Positions 8,143 to 17,073 of a DNA stretch of 64,000 nucleotides are shown here, piece after piece; within the stretch, counting starts at the first letter, position 1; each line of letters starts with the position of its first letter. A program made the translations under genes and the position numbers. The notes under the pieces were generated by a model. It worked only from the letters and a program-made list of their open reading frames with translations. It was not told the DNA's origin and did not search any database. This stretch comes from Pontibacter litorisediminis (GTDB taxonomy: Bacteria; Bacteroidota; Bacteroidia; Cytophagales; Hymenobacteraceae): assembly GCF_029360645.1 (NCBI RefSeq), contig NZ_JARDUA010000007.1:124001-188000 (forward strand). The letters are read 5' to 3'.

Positions 8143-11100
8143 CTATACATACTCCGGCTGGCGCTCGCTTTCCTTTGCTTCTTTTTCTTCCTCTTCACCG
8201 ATCACGTTGGCCTCAGCCGATGAGAAATAGGAGTACACGGCAGGAATCACGTAAAGCGTGAGGCCGGTGGCCAAAATCAAGCCCCCTACCACGGCAATAC
8301 CCATCGGCACGCGGCTCTCGGCACCCGTACCCAGGGCCAAGGCGATAGGCAGGGTACCCAATATGGTAGACAGTGAGGTCATCAGGATCGGGCGGAAGCG
8401 GGAAACGGCGGCGTCGGTGGCGGCCTCCAGCTTGGTCAGGCCTTCCTGCTTGCGCTGGTTGGCGAACTCCACCAGCAGGATACCGTTTTTCGTCACCAGG
8501 CCCACCAGCATGATCATACCGATCTGGCTGAAGATGTTCAGGGTTTGGTCGAAGTACCAGAGGCTGATCAGGGCGCCGGAAAGGGCCAGCGGCACGGTAA
8601 ACATGATGATGATCGGGTCGCGGAAGCTCTCGAACTGCGCCGACAGGGCCAGGTAGATCAGGCCCAAGGCAAGCAGGAACGCGAACAGCAAGCTGCCGGA
8701 GCTCTCGGAGAAGTCCCTGGACTGGCCGGTGAGGCTGGTCTGGAAGGTCTCGTCCAGTACCTCATCCGCAATCGCATCCATGGCCTCAATGCCGTCGCCA
8801 ATGGTCTTGCCTTTGGTGAGGGTGGCACTGAAGGTAGCGGCGGCAAACCGGTTGAAGCGGTATACTTGTGGCGAGGCGCTTTCTTCCTTCAGTTGAATCA
8901 GGTTATCCAGCTGAATCAGCTCACCGGTGTTGCTCTTCACGTACAGGCTGCGCAGGTCCAGCGGTTCGCTGCGGTTCTCGCGGGCCACCTGGCCCAGGAT
9001 CTGGTACTGCTTGCCGCCTTTCACAAAGTACCCGAAGCGGGTGCCGCTCAGGCCCAACTGAATGGTCTGGGCAATATCGCGCACGCTCACCCCCAGGCTC
9101 TGCGCCTTTTCGCGGTCAATCTCCACGCGCAGCTCCGGCTTGTTGAACTTCAGGTTCACGTCCACGAAGTTAAAGGTCGGGTCCTGCTGGGCCTTCTCCA
9201 GGAACGGCGGGATGATCTCGCGCAGCTTATCCATGTTCTGGGACTGCACCACGAACTGCACCGGCTGGCCGGCGCCACGTCCGCCACCCAGGCCCTTGTC
9301 GCCGGAGGCGAAAGCGCGGGCCCCCGGTATCTGGCCGATGAGCGAAGGCAGGCTTTCCACGATCTCCTGCTGCGTTATCTCCCGCTCATCAGGGGAGACC
9401 ATGCGCAGGCGCACAAAGCCTGAGTTGGAGTTCCGCGTCATGGAGGTGATGCTGGAGATGCCTTGCACCGAGTCGTTCACTAAGGCGGTAAGCTCGTTCA
9501 TGTACTGGTCCATAAACTCGAAGGAGGCTCCCTCAGGGCCGGTAGCGTTAATACGCAGTCCGCTGCGGTCCTCATCCGGCGTCAGCTCCGATTGCAGGCT
9601 GGTCATTTGCCACCAAATGGTGCCGGCGGCCACCAGTATAAGTATAAACGCCATCCAGCGCACGCGCATAAAGCTTTCCAGGCTGCTGCGGTAGCCATTG
9701 GTCAGGGCCTGGAAGAACGGCTCGGTTTTGCGGTAGAACCAGTTCGGCCTGTCGCGGTGCTTGAGGATGCGCGACGACATCATCGGCGTGAGCGTGAGCG
9801 ACACGAAGGAGGAGATGATCACTGAGCCCGCCACTACGATACCGAACTCCCGGAACAGGCGTCCGGTGGTGTCCTCCAGGAAGGCAACCGGCATAAACAC
9901 CGCCGCCAGGGCAATGGTGGTGGAGATAATGGCAAAGTATATTTCCTTGGCTCCGTTTTTGGCGGCTTGCAGCGGTTTCTCCCCTTTCTCAATGCGGGTA
10001 TAGATGTTCTCCAGCATCACAATGGCGTCGTCCACCACCAGGCCGATGGCCAGTACGATACCCAGCAGCGTCAGCACGTTGATCGAGAAATCCATTACAT
10101 ACATGATGAAGAAGGCACCGATAAGCGAGACAGGAATGGCCACTACCGGGATGAGCGTGGAGCGCCAGTCGCGCAGGAACAGGAAGATGATGACCACCAC
10201 CAGGCCGAAGGCCACGAAGATGGTTTCCTGCACCTCGGATATGGAGGCACGGATGTACTGCGAGTTATCGAAACCGATAGTCAGTTGCAGGTCGTCGGGT
10301 ATGTCTTTTTTGATGTGTTCGAGGCGGCGGTAAAACTCATCCGCGATCTCGATCTGGTTAGAGCCCGGCTGCGGCACCAGCACCACGCCGATCATAGGGA
10401 TGCCGTTGTAGCGCAGCACGGTCTTCTCGTTCTCGGGGGCCAGCTGGGCATAGCCAATGTCGCGGAAACGGATCAGGCGGTCCGCATCCTGGCGCACGAT
10501 CAGGTTGTTAAACTCCTCAGGTGTGGAGATGCGTCCCATGGTCCGCACCGAAAGCTCGGTGGTGGCGCCCTCTATGCTTCCCGAAGGCAGTTCTACGTTC
10601 TGCCGCGACAAAGCGTTCTGCACCTCCAGCGGGGTCACGCGCAGGGCGGCCAGCTTCTCAGGGTCCATCCACAGGCGCATCGAGTAGCGCTTATCCCCCC
10701 AGATCATGATCTCACTCACACCAGGTATTGTCTGCAGTTGCTCCTTAAACACGTTCACACCAATATCCGACAAGTCCAGCAGGGAGCGGCTCTCGCTCCG
10801 GATGCCCAGGAACAGGATAGGGTTGGCGTCTGCGTCGGCTTTGGCCACGGTAGGGGGCTCGGCGTCCTCTGGCAGTCTGCGCTGCGCCCGTGCCACCCGG
10901 TCGCGCACGTCGTTGGCGGCGGTCTCCAGGTCCACATCCAGGTTAAACTCCACGGTAATGTTGCTGCTGCCCTCGCTGCTGGTAGAGGTAAGCGTCCGGA
11001 TGCCCGCAATACCGTTGATAGACTCCTCCAGGGGCTCCGTGATCTCTGACTCTATCGTTTCGGCGTTGGCACCTACGTAGCTGGTCCTCACGTTTACGAT

Positions 11101-11232
11101 CGGTGGGTCTACGCTGGGATACTCCCGCACCCCCAGGTAAGTAATGCCGATAAAGCCGAACACCATGATCGCGATGCTCATCACGATGGCCAGCACGGGG
11201 CGATTTATACTTATGTTGGATAAACTTGCCAT
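8143..11232 (-). CDS. RND multidrug efflux pump, inner-membrane permease
   Basis: A 1029-residue protein of the AcrB/MexB (HAE1) type, the usual length. It starts SNISINRPVLAIVMSIAIM, the standard first helix. GLVVDDAIVMLENIY carries the paired Asp of the proton relay in helix 4, and GLVTKNGILLVEFANQ carries the matching Lys in helix 10. The porter-domain signature SSEGSSNITVEFNLD is present. The C-terminal tail is rich in Glu and Lys. It works in the inner membrane with the adaptor gene upstream and the TolC-like gene downstream on the same strand, expelling drugs, detergents or metabolites by proton antiport. The specific substrates are not visible. Confidence 0.96.
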   Translation of the reverse strand: MASLSNISINRPVLAIVMSIAIMVFGFIGITYLGVREYPSVDPPIVNVRTSYVGANAETIESEITEPLEESINGIAGIRTLTSTSSEGSSNITVEFNLDVDLETAANDVRDRVARAQRRLPEDAEPPTVAKADADANPILFLGIRSESRSLLDLSDIGVNVFKEQLQTIPGVSEIMIWGDKRYSMRLWMDPEKLAALRVTPLEVQNALSRQNVELPSGSIEGATTELSVRTMGRISTPEEFNNLIVRQDADRLIRFRDIGYAQLAPENEKTVLRYNGIPMIGVVLVPQPGSNQIEIADEFYRRLEHIKKDIPDDLQLTIGFDNSQYIRASISEVQETIFVAFGLVVVIIFLFLRDWRSTLIPVVAIPVSLIGAFFIMYVMDFSINVLTLLGIVLAIGLVVDDAIVMLENIYTRIEKGEKPLQAAKNGAKEIYFAIISTTIALAAVFMPVAFLEDTTGRLFREFGIVVAGSVIISSFVSLTLTPMMSSRILKHRDRPNWFYRKTEPFFQALTNGYRSSLESFMRVRWMAFILILVAAGTIWWQMTSLQSELTPDEDRSGLRINATGPEGASFEFMDQYMNELTALVNDSVQGISSITSMTRNSNSGFVRLRMVSPDEREITQQEIVESLPSLIGQIPGARAFASGDKGLGGGRGAGQPVQFVVQSQNMDKLREIIPPFLEKAQQDPTFNFVDVNLKFNKPELRVEIDREKAQSLGVSVRDIAQTIQLGLSGTRFGYFVKGGKQYQILGQVARENRSEPLDLRSLYVKSNTGELIQLDNLIQLKEESASPQVYRFNRFAAATFSATLTKGKTIGDGIEAMDAIADEVLDETFQTSLTGQSRDFSESSGSLLFAFLLALGLIYLALSAQFESFRDPIIIMFTVPLALSGALISLWYFDQTLNIFSQIGMIMLVGLVTKNGILLVEFANQRKQEGLTKLEAATDAAVSRFRPILMTSLSTILGTLPIALALGTGAESRVPMGIAVVGGLILATGLTLYVIPAVYSYFSSAEANVIGEEEEKEAKESERQPEYV

Positions 11233-11510
11233 ACAGTTGTCTAGTATTTTTGGAGTCGGCCTGTGGCTGCTTAGTGTTTCAAACTACCTTTCCTGTTCCG
11301 TCAGTTAACTCCTTTGGGGTTGCTCAATTAAGTTTGTTGCCATAAGTGGCTGTCTCATCTTCCGCGGGGCACTGCCTCAGTGGCAGGCAGTTCCGCTGCA
11401 GGGGCTTCGGTGTTACCCGGCTTGTTTTCCTGTATGCCCGGTTGCTTTGCTTGCTGTAGGCTTCCTTTTAAACGATGCGGGTGTGGGTACTGGCATGGAG
11501 CCAGTCTCCT

Positions 11511-12629
11511 TTATTCGGCCTGAGGTGCTTGCTGCTCCGGGGCCGGTATAGTTTCCTGGGCACTCCGTACCCTGCGGATGTTCAGGTTGGAGCCATCGCG
11601 CACCTGTAGGATGCCGGAACGGATAATGGTGTCGCCGGGAGCCACGCCTTCCATGATCTGGATCATAGTTTCGGACCGCTGCCCGATTTTAACCATCTGC
11701 GGCACAGCCTTTCCGTTTTTGGCCAGGAAAATCTTGTGGCCGGTGGCCTCCGGTATAATCGCCTCTGTCGGGATCAGGATGGCGTCGTCTGAGTTGCTGA
11801 GAGCCAGGCTCACGCTTACGAAAGCGCCTGGCTTCACCTCCTCGTTTTGGTTATCGAAAAGCGCGCGCACCTGCAGGGTGCGGGTGGTGGGGTCTATGCC
11901 TGGTTCCACGGCATACACAGCGGCTTGGTATACTTCTGGCCGGCCTTCCACGGTAAAGCTGATCTTGTCACCGGCCTTTACCTGCTGGCTGTAGCGGCCC
12001 GGAATGGCAAAGTCGATCTTCACTGGGCTGATGTCGACGATGCGGGCGATAGGGGTGGTAGCCGACACGTAGCTGCCCTCACTCACCTGGCGCAGGCCGA
12101 TTACGCCGTCAAAAGGAGCGCGCACGTACGCCTTGGCCAGCGTCGCCTTCAGCGCCTGGATGTCGGCCGTGGCGGTGGCCAGCTGGTTGCTTACCTGGTC
12201 ATACTCCTGGGCACTGATATATTCTTTTTCGAGCAGGGTGCGCTGGCGCTCCTCCATGTCGCGGTATAGCCGCTGGTTAGACTCCAGCTTCTGCAGCTGG
12301 GCACGCAGCTCAGCGTCGTTTACCGTCATCAGCAGCTGCCCTTTGCTCACTTTACTGCCCTCCTTAAAGTTTATCCCTGTCACGCGGCCGGCTATCTCGC
12401 TGCGCAGCTCCACATCCTCGTTGGGCAGCACGGTGCCTGTGGTGGAGATCTTGTTCTGGAAAGCAGCCGGCGAGACCACGTACACATCTACCGTGACTTT
12501 CTGGGCCATAGGGCCACCGCCAGGGCCAGCCTGCTGCTTCTCCGGCTCTGCTGATAGTTGCCTGTAAACAAAATAGCCAACTGCCGTAACGGCTACTAAA
12601 ATCAGAATGGTCTTTAACGTTTTGTTCAT
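11511..12629 (-). CDS. RND efflux periplasmic adaptor subunit (membrane fusion protein)
   Basis: A 372-residue adaptor of the AcrA/MexA type. There is an N-terminal membrane anchor (TLKTILILVAVTAVGYFVY), a biotinyl/lipoyl half-motif (GRVTGINFKEGSKVSKGQLL), a coiled-coil hairpin around residues 110-165, the second lipoyl half (APFDGVIGLRQVSEGSYV), a beta barrel, and a Pro/Gln-rich end. It bridges the pump and the outer-membrane channel encoded downstream. A 278-base gap before the pump gene (11233-11510) is larger than normal for this operon; I see no gene or terminator in it. Confidence 0.94.
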   Translation of the reverse strand: MNKTLKTILILVAVTAVGYFVYRQLSAEPEKQQAGPGGGPMAQKVTVDVYVVSPAAFQNKISTTGTVLPNEDVELRSEIAGRVTGINFKEGSKVSKGQLLMTVNDAELRAQLQKLESNQRLYRDMEERQRTLLEKEYISAQEYDQVSNQLATATADIQALKATLAKAYVRAPFDGVIGLRQVSEGSYVSATTPIARIVDISPVKIDFAIPGRYSQQVKAGDKISFTVEGRPEVYQAAVYAVEPGIDPTTRTLQVRALFDNQNEEVKPGAFVSVSLALSNSDDAILIPTEAIIPEATGHKIFLAKNGKAVPQMVKIGQRSETMIQIMEGVAPGDTIIRSGILQVRDGSNLNIRRVRSAQETIPAPEQQAPQAE

Positions 12630-12827
12630 TTGTGTTTCAACACAGGTTTAGTTAGGTAGGTGCCCGTTATGCTTTAAAAACTCAGAATAGCCGGTGCTAT
12701 ATTATAATCCAGCTTAAATATACAGCCAATATTGCCTACTGTAAAAGTTGGTGTAACTTAATCTCTACAAACCGGCACAATTAAAAGACAAACGGCAGTA
12801 CCGAAGGTTTAAAAAGCAGACAGCGAA

Positions 12828-13169
12828 ATGGCAAAAAAAGATACGAAGGAGAATTTCTTCCAGAATGTGTATGAGGTGGTGCAGCTGATCCCGCGCGGGC
12901 GGGTCACTTCTTATGGCGCTATTGCCAGTTACTTAGGGGCAAAAGGCTCGGCCAGAATGGTGGGATGGGCCCTGATCGCCTCGCACCCGATGACCAAGAT
13001 ACCGGCCCACCGCGTCGTGAACCGGGTAGGCATGCTAACTGGCAAGCAGCACTTTGATGCGCCCAGCGCCATGCAGGAGCGGCTGGAGCAGGAGGGGGTG
13101 CGCGTGGAGAACGACCAGGTGGTGGACTTCGATAAACTGTTCTGGGACCCGGCCAAAGAGTTGCTGTGA
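12828..13169 (+). CDS. Alkyltransferase-like protein (MGMT family without the acceptor cysteine)
   Basis: A 113-residue protein equal to the DNA-binding domain of O6-alkylguanine-DNA alkyltransferases. VYEVVQLIPRGRVTSYGAIA is the recognition-helix region, and the active-site segment reads PAHRVVNR (residues 59-66) where true transferases have PCHRV. The Cys to Ala change means it cannot accept the alkyl group; family members (ATL, YbaZ) bind O6-alkylguanine and hand the lesion to nucleotide excision repair. It is divergent from the efflux operon and 57 bases ahead of a DUF1275 gene. The assignment is firm; the repair partner is inferred from the family. Confidence 0.92.
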   Translation: MAKKDTKENFFQNVYEVVQLIPRGRVTSYGAIASYLGAKGSARMVGWALIASHPMTKIPAHRVVNRVGMLTGKQHFDAPSAMQERLEQEGVRVENDQVVDFDKLFWDPAKELL

Positions 13170-13226
13170 ACGTAGCCTTTTGTGCCCTTATTTATACTTT
13201 GGCAATAGCTTAAGCCCTTTCCGACT

Positions 13227-13949
13227 ATGTTCCGACACCGAGGGAAAAACCGAACCCTAAAGCATAACCTGAAGCTGGCCTCGCTGCTTTCTTCTGTGGC
13301 CGGTATAGTAAACATAACGGGTGTTTTTGCGCTGCACCAACTCACAACAAACGTTACGGGGCATTTCGCCTTTTTTGCAGATGAAGTAGCCCGCCACAAT
13401 TTTACCGCCGCCTGGGGCTACCTGTGGTTTATCCTGGCCTTCTTTTCAGGGGCAGCCGTGTCTGGGGCGCTGCTGGAGGCGATGCTGCGGCGAAACAAAC
13501 GCTTTGTAAATGTTCCGCCGGTGGCATTGGAGGTACTGATACTTGTAGTGGTGGCACTGCTGAGCTGGGAGTTTATCCTGCGCTACCCTGTTTCCATTGC
13601 CTGCTGCCTGTTGTTTGCCATGGGGCTGCAAAACGCGCTCGTAACCAGCATCTCTAACGCCGTGGTGCGCACCACCCACCTTACCGGCCTTTTCACCGAC
13701 CTGGGCATAGAGGTGGCGCAGCTGTTTTTCTTCCGTAAGCAGGAGCAGCGGCAAAAGCTAAAAGGCTCTATCGGGCTGCGTCTCACCATTATCAGCTTCT
13801 TTTTCCTGGGCTGCATCGTGGGCGGCTTTCTGTTCTCCTTTTACGCCACCAAAACCCTGTTATTGGCCGCTGCCATACTTATAGCAGGCTTGGTGTGGGA
13901 CAGCGTGAAGTATAAAGTAGTGAGGCTGAAGCGGCAGTACAGTTCCTGA
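13227..13949 (+). CDS. YoaK/DUF1275 family membrane protein
   Basis: A 240-residue inner-membrane protein with about six hydrophobic segments. GIVNITGVFALHQLTTNVTGHF and LLFAMGLQNALVTSISNAVVRTTHLTG (read in pieces around residues 28-48 and 130-155) are the two hallmark regions of DUF1275. The function of this family is not established. It follows the alkyltransferase-like gene by 57 bases and may be transcribed with it. A long hairpin ends the unit before the convergent DUF1579-like gene. Confidence 0.9.
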   Translation: MFRHRGKNRTLKHNLKLASLLSSVAGIVNITGVFALHQLTTNVTGHFAFFADEVARHNFTAAWGYLWFILAFFSGAAVSGALLEAMLRRNKRFVNVPPVALEVLILVVVALLSWEFILRYPVSIACCLLFAMGLQNALVTSISNAVVRTTHLTGLFTDLGIEVAQLFFFRKQEQRQKLKGSIGLRLTIISFFFLGCIVGGFLFSFYATKTLLLAAAILIAGLVWDSVKYKVVRLKRQYSS

Positions 13950-14016
13950 AAGTTATCCCGCCTGGAAAGGCATACGTGCCTTTGTATGCTCACCGGCGCG
14001 GGGTTGCAGCGCCATG

Positions 14017-14073
14017 GCAAGGCCAGTCAGGTTTACGCTTCTATCTGTTGCGTGTAAACCTAACTGGCCTTGC
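14017..14073. terminator. Bidirectional hairpin between convergent genes
   Basis: A long imperfect stem (14017-14038 against 14050-14073) with a short loop, located between the DUF1275 gene and the convergent DUF1579-like gene. T-runs are weak, so termination is inferred from position and stem strength. Confidence 0.55.
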
Positions 14074-14088
14074 GTCACATCAATCGGT

Positions 14089-14664
14089 TTAACGGCTGGC
14101 GGTTTGTCGTGGGGTGTAGTAGTCTTTAGAGAGAATCAGCAGGTTGCCATCCTTGTCCAGGGTACGGACGATCTTGAGCAGTGCGTTATCCGACAGGAAC
14201 ACGTACACGTACTCGATGCTGCTCAGGACCCCTTTCTTCAGCCCGTCCGGATGCGTCAGCGTAATGGCGTTGCACTCGGGATACCACTTGCCTACCATAA
14301 GGGTCGTGTTCCGGCTCTTCTCGTCTGCCTGGATCAACTCAAACCGGCTCTTTTCGGCGGAGTAGCCCAAAAAGCATTCCTGCCGCTTCTTGCTGCCATC
14401 CGGGAGCTTTAGGTCAGCTTTTTCATGTAGGAAACTGCCTTGGTAGGCATGGCTGATCTGAGCTTCACCCGTGGTTTGGTGAAAGGTTCTGCTTTCCGGC
14501 TGCCATGTGTAATGGCTCACCAGCCAATTTCCGGACAACCGGCGGAGCAACTCATAGGCTTCTTTGGAGGTGAGCTGTCCCTCTCTTAGTTCCTGTGCCT
14601 GAACAGCTGGCGCGGCCGCTACCAGCAACGCCGCTGCCAGCAGGGTAAAGATTACTTTTTTCAT
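14089..14664 (-). CDS. Secreted DUF1579-like protein
   Basis: A 191-residue protein with a clear signal peptide (MKKVIFTLLAAALLVAAAPAVQA, read as residues 1-23). The mature part has the plan of DUF1579 proteins: a GNWLVSHYTW strand early on, then a repeated pattern of initial-state description (QGSFLHEKADLKLPDG), FLGYSAEKSRFELI and KWYPECNAITL. These are lipocalin-like beta proteins of unknown role, periplasmic or secreted. It stands alone on the minus strand. Resemblance to DUF1579 is by eye and moderate. Confidence 0.7.
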   Translation of the reverse strand: MKKVIFTLLAAALLVAAAPAVQAQELREGQLTSKEAYELLRRLSGNWLVSHYTWQPESRTFHQTTGEAQISHAYQGSFLHEKADLKLPDGSKKRQECFLGYSAEKSRFELIQADEKSRNTTLMVGKWYPECNAITLTHPDGLKKGVLSSIEYVYVFLSDNALLKIVRTLDKDGNLLILSKDYYTPRQTASR

Positions 14665-15030
14665 AGCTTTATTTTTAAATTAGTGTCAGGTTGCGTGGCT
14701 GCCCTTGCCTGTTTAAGTGGCTGAACAACAATATAAAGATAAGCCAGGAGGCAGGATAGTTGCTTGGTTTTTAGACTAATAGCGAAAAGGATTGTACTTA
14801 GGGCTTTTTTCTTTGTGCCAGTAAGTGAAACGCGGGTAAAAGTACCGATGAACTGAGGCAGGGGCAGGACGGAGTGACGAAATGAAAACAAAGTGGCTTT
14901 TAGATGCTGCGGTTCCTGCTCAACCTGGGAAGTGGAGGCAAGCTAACACCTGCGCTTCTGCCGGCCTTTGCTGTGGCACTTTCTTGTAAACTCCCCCTTT
15001 AAAAGCGATATTGGCGCAAAATAGTAGCAG
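14665..15030. other. Intergenic region between divergent DUF1579-like gene and rlmH
   Basis: About 365 bases separating divergent genes, so it should hold both promoters. I see no full TTTG/TAnnTTTG match. A short frame on the minus strand (14661-14891) has no family resemblance and would overlap the leader of the DUF1579-like gene, so I do not call it. Confidence 0.4.
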
Positions 15031-15504
15031 ATGAAGATTAAACTTGTTGTGATTGGCAAAACCGATGAGAGGTTTTTGGAGGATGGGATAGAGAAGTACC
15101 TGAAGCGGCTGAAGCACTACCACCCGGTGGAGTTCATGGTTATCCCCGACATCAAGCAAGGCGGCAAGTATACTGCCGATAAACTGAAAGAGGCGGAGGG
15201 CAAGCTTATACTTGGCAAAGTGCAGGAGGGTGACCACCTCATCCTCCTCGACGAGAAAGGCAAAACCTTTACTTCTTCTGAGTTCGCTGCTTTTCTGCAG
15301 AAGAAGCTCAATGCGGTCACCACCAACCTGGTGTTCGCCGTGGGCGGTGCCTTTGGCTTTTCAGACGAGGTTTACCAGCGGGCGAACGATAAAATCTCGC
15401 TCTCCAAAATGACATTCACGCACCAGATGGTCCGCATGTTCTTTTTTGAGCAATTATACCGCGGCTTCACTATCCTGAGAGGGGAGAAGTACCATAACGA
15501 GTGA
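15031..15504 (+). CDS. rlmH: 23S rRNA (pseudouridine(1915)-N(3))-methyltransferase RlmH
   Basis: A 157-residue SPOUT-class methyltransferase of the usual length. It begins MKIKLVVIGKTDERFLEDGI and ends in the conserved QLYRGFTILRGEKYHNE, where the Tyr-His near the C-terminus is diagnostic for RlmH. LVFAVGGAFGFSDEVYQRA is the knotted S-adenosylmethionine site. It methylates pseudouridine 1915 in helix 69 of 23S rRNA in assembled ribosomes. It is a single gene here; the codon pair ATA-CTT at 15208-15213 is one of the in-frame TATACTT words described under findings. Confidence 0.97.
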   Translation: MKIKLVVIGKTDERFLEDGIEKYLKRLKHYHPVEFMVIPDIKQGGKYTADKLKEAEGKLILGKVQEGDHLILLDEKGKTFTSSEFAAFLQKKLNAVTTNLVFAVGGAFGFSDEVYQRANDKISLSKMTFTHQMVRMFFFEQLYRGFTILRGEKYHNE

Positions 15505-15619
15505 TTTATACTTACCGCCGCATAACACGATAAATCTTTCTGTGCTTTTTGTTGTTGGGCAAGTATAATTTGCCGCTAAGCACTCCTGGCCATACATCGG
15601 TCTAAAACCAAACCAACCG

Positions 15620-15652
15620 TTTTAGCGGCTTGCACCAGAAACGATACCTTTG
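15620..15652 (+). promoter_or_regulatory. Bacteroidota-type promoter of the LytS-like kinase
   Basis: TACCTTTG at 15645-15652 is a full match to the -7 consensus. TTTT at 15620-15623 is a near match to the -33 element, at a spacing of 21. The chosen ATG at 15657 begins only four bases after the -7 element, so the mRNA would be leaderless or nearly so. Confidence 0.6.
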
Positions 15653-15656
15653 TACT

Positions 15657-16763
15657 ATGGAGATGAAGTTGAGCACGGCGAGTACCCTGGGAACCGGCGC
15701 TACCTGGAGCCTGCCCGAGGTGCGCAACGTAACGCAGAACCGCATGCTGCTGCACCTGGCTTTTTGGGCGGTGTATGTGGTTTTCTTCGGGTTGCTGTAC
15801 GGCAGTTACATAGATGATTACTACAACGCCTTTATGGTGGAGCTCGTGGAACTGCCCTTTAAGATGGCGCTGGTATACTTTAACATGTACTACCTGATGC
15901 CGCGCTACCTGCTGCAGAAGCGTTACCTGGAGTTTTTTGTGTACCTGCTCCTGCTGATGGGTGCTATCGCCGGCCTGATGCAGTTCGTGCTGCTGCCCTT
16001 CCTTATCCACCCGATTTTCTGCCCGTCCACCTGCACGGAAGACAACCTGACGTTTTACCGCTTCATCAAGAACATCGTCAACATCAATTATGTGGTCACG
16101 ATCACGGCGGTGATTGCCCTGCTGAAGTACTGGTACAGCCAGCAGCGCGCTGCCCGCGACCTGACGCAGGACAAGCTCGAGGCCGAGCTGAAGTTTCTGA
16201 AAGGCCAGATCCACCCGCACTTCCTGTTCAACACGCTCAACAGCCTGTATTCCCTCACGCTCAAGAAGTCGGACAATGCGCCGGAGGTGGTGCTGAAGCT
16301 CTCGGGCCTGATGGACTACATGCTGCACGATGCCAATGCTGCTACCGTCCCGCTGGAGAAGGAGCTGGAATACATCAAAAACTACATTGCCTTGGAGCAG
16401 GTGCGCTACGGGGAGCGGGTGGAGGTGCAGTTCTCGGCCACCGGAAGTATAGCCGGCAGGCAGATTGCGCCCATGATGCTGCTGCCCTTCGTGGAGAATG
16501 CCTTTAAGCATGGCGTGAGCACCGAAACCAAGGATGCCTGGATCAGGATAGACGTAAAGGTGACGGAGGAGCGGCTGGTGCTGCTGGTAGAGAACTGCAA
16601 GTGCGCCGACAAGGCCAGCGGTAACTCCCGTGATATGGCCTCTGGTATTGGCCTGAGAAACCTGCAGCGCCGCCTGGAGCTGCTCTACGAGGGCCGCTAC
16701 GAGCTGGAGGTAGAGGAGGAGCAGGACAGCTACGCCGCCAGGCTGGAGATTTCGTTCGAATAA
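15657..16763 (+). CDS. LytS/YehU-type sensor histidine kinase
   Basis: A 368-residue membrane kinase. Four hydrophobic segments lie in residues 31-165, followed by a short linker helix and the His_kinase domain with QIHPHFLFN (phospho-acceptor His about residue 186). The ATPase part has NAFKHGV and the G box GIGLRNLQRRLELLY. It probably autophosphorylates and passes phosphate to the LytTR regulator at 17074. I prefer the ATG at 15657 over an upstream one at 15630, because the latter would lie within the promoter spacer. The signal sensed is unknown; the loop between helices has two Cys (FCPSTC). Confidence 0.92.
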   Translation: MEMKLSTASTLGTGATWSLPEVRNVTQNRMLLHLAFWAVYVVFFGLLYGSYIDDYYNAFMVELVELPFKMALVYFNMYYLMPRYLLQKRYLEFFVYLLLLMGAIAGLMQFVLLPFLIHPIFCPSTCTEDNLTFYRFIKNIVNINYVVTITAVIALLKYWYSQQRAARDLTQDKLEAELKFLKGQIHPHFLFNTLNSLYSLTLKKSDNAPEVVLKLSGLMDYMLHDANAATVPLEKELEYIKNYIALEQVRYGERVEVQFSATGSIAGRQIAPMMLLPFVENAFKHGVSTETKDAWIRIDVKVTEERLVLLVENCKCADKASGNSRDMASGIGLRNLQRRLELLYEGRYELEVEEEQDSYAARLEISFE

Positions 16764-17073
16764 TCGTGCTTCTCTTTGGCGAAGTTTTAGGGCTTGTCCT
16801 GTGCCATAACTTTTCTGGAACAGGTCCTGACATACCAGAGATCGTTCTCTGGAGATGACAACAGGACTATTTATTTTGAAGCATAGAACTCTAAAAGCCT
16901 TGTCATGCTGTTAGAAAGCTCGGTAGAAACTGGGGGCTCTCCCCGGGAGGGTAAGCCTGCACCACCTGTTGCCAGGGGCTTTTCGGGATGACAAAAAGAA
17001 AGTATAAAAACAGCCCGTCTTAAGCGGAGAGCCGTTAAATTGCCATACGTTCCTTAGTGAAGATACCTAAACT
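16764..17073. other. Intergenic region with a degenerate inverted repeat
   Basis: A 310-base gap between the kinase and response-regulator genes. The piece at 16900-16993 is bounded by inverted ends (TTGTCAT at 16900-16906 and ATGACAA near 16987-16993) with a GC-rich interior, resembling the short palindromic intergenic repeats common in this group. AAGTATA follows at 17000. I see no gene. Confidence 0.4.

Noticed and set aside
13193..13201. TATACTTTG as a -7 promoter element before 13227
   Set aside because: Spacing between TA and TTTG is three, not two, and the nearest TTTG is only ten bases upstream; it is one of the dispersed words.
14661..14891. Minus-strand frame of 76 codons
   Set aside because: No family match and it lies in the leader of the DUF1579-like gene.
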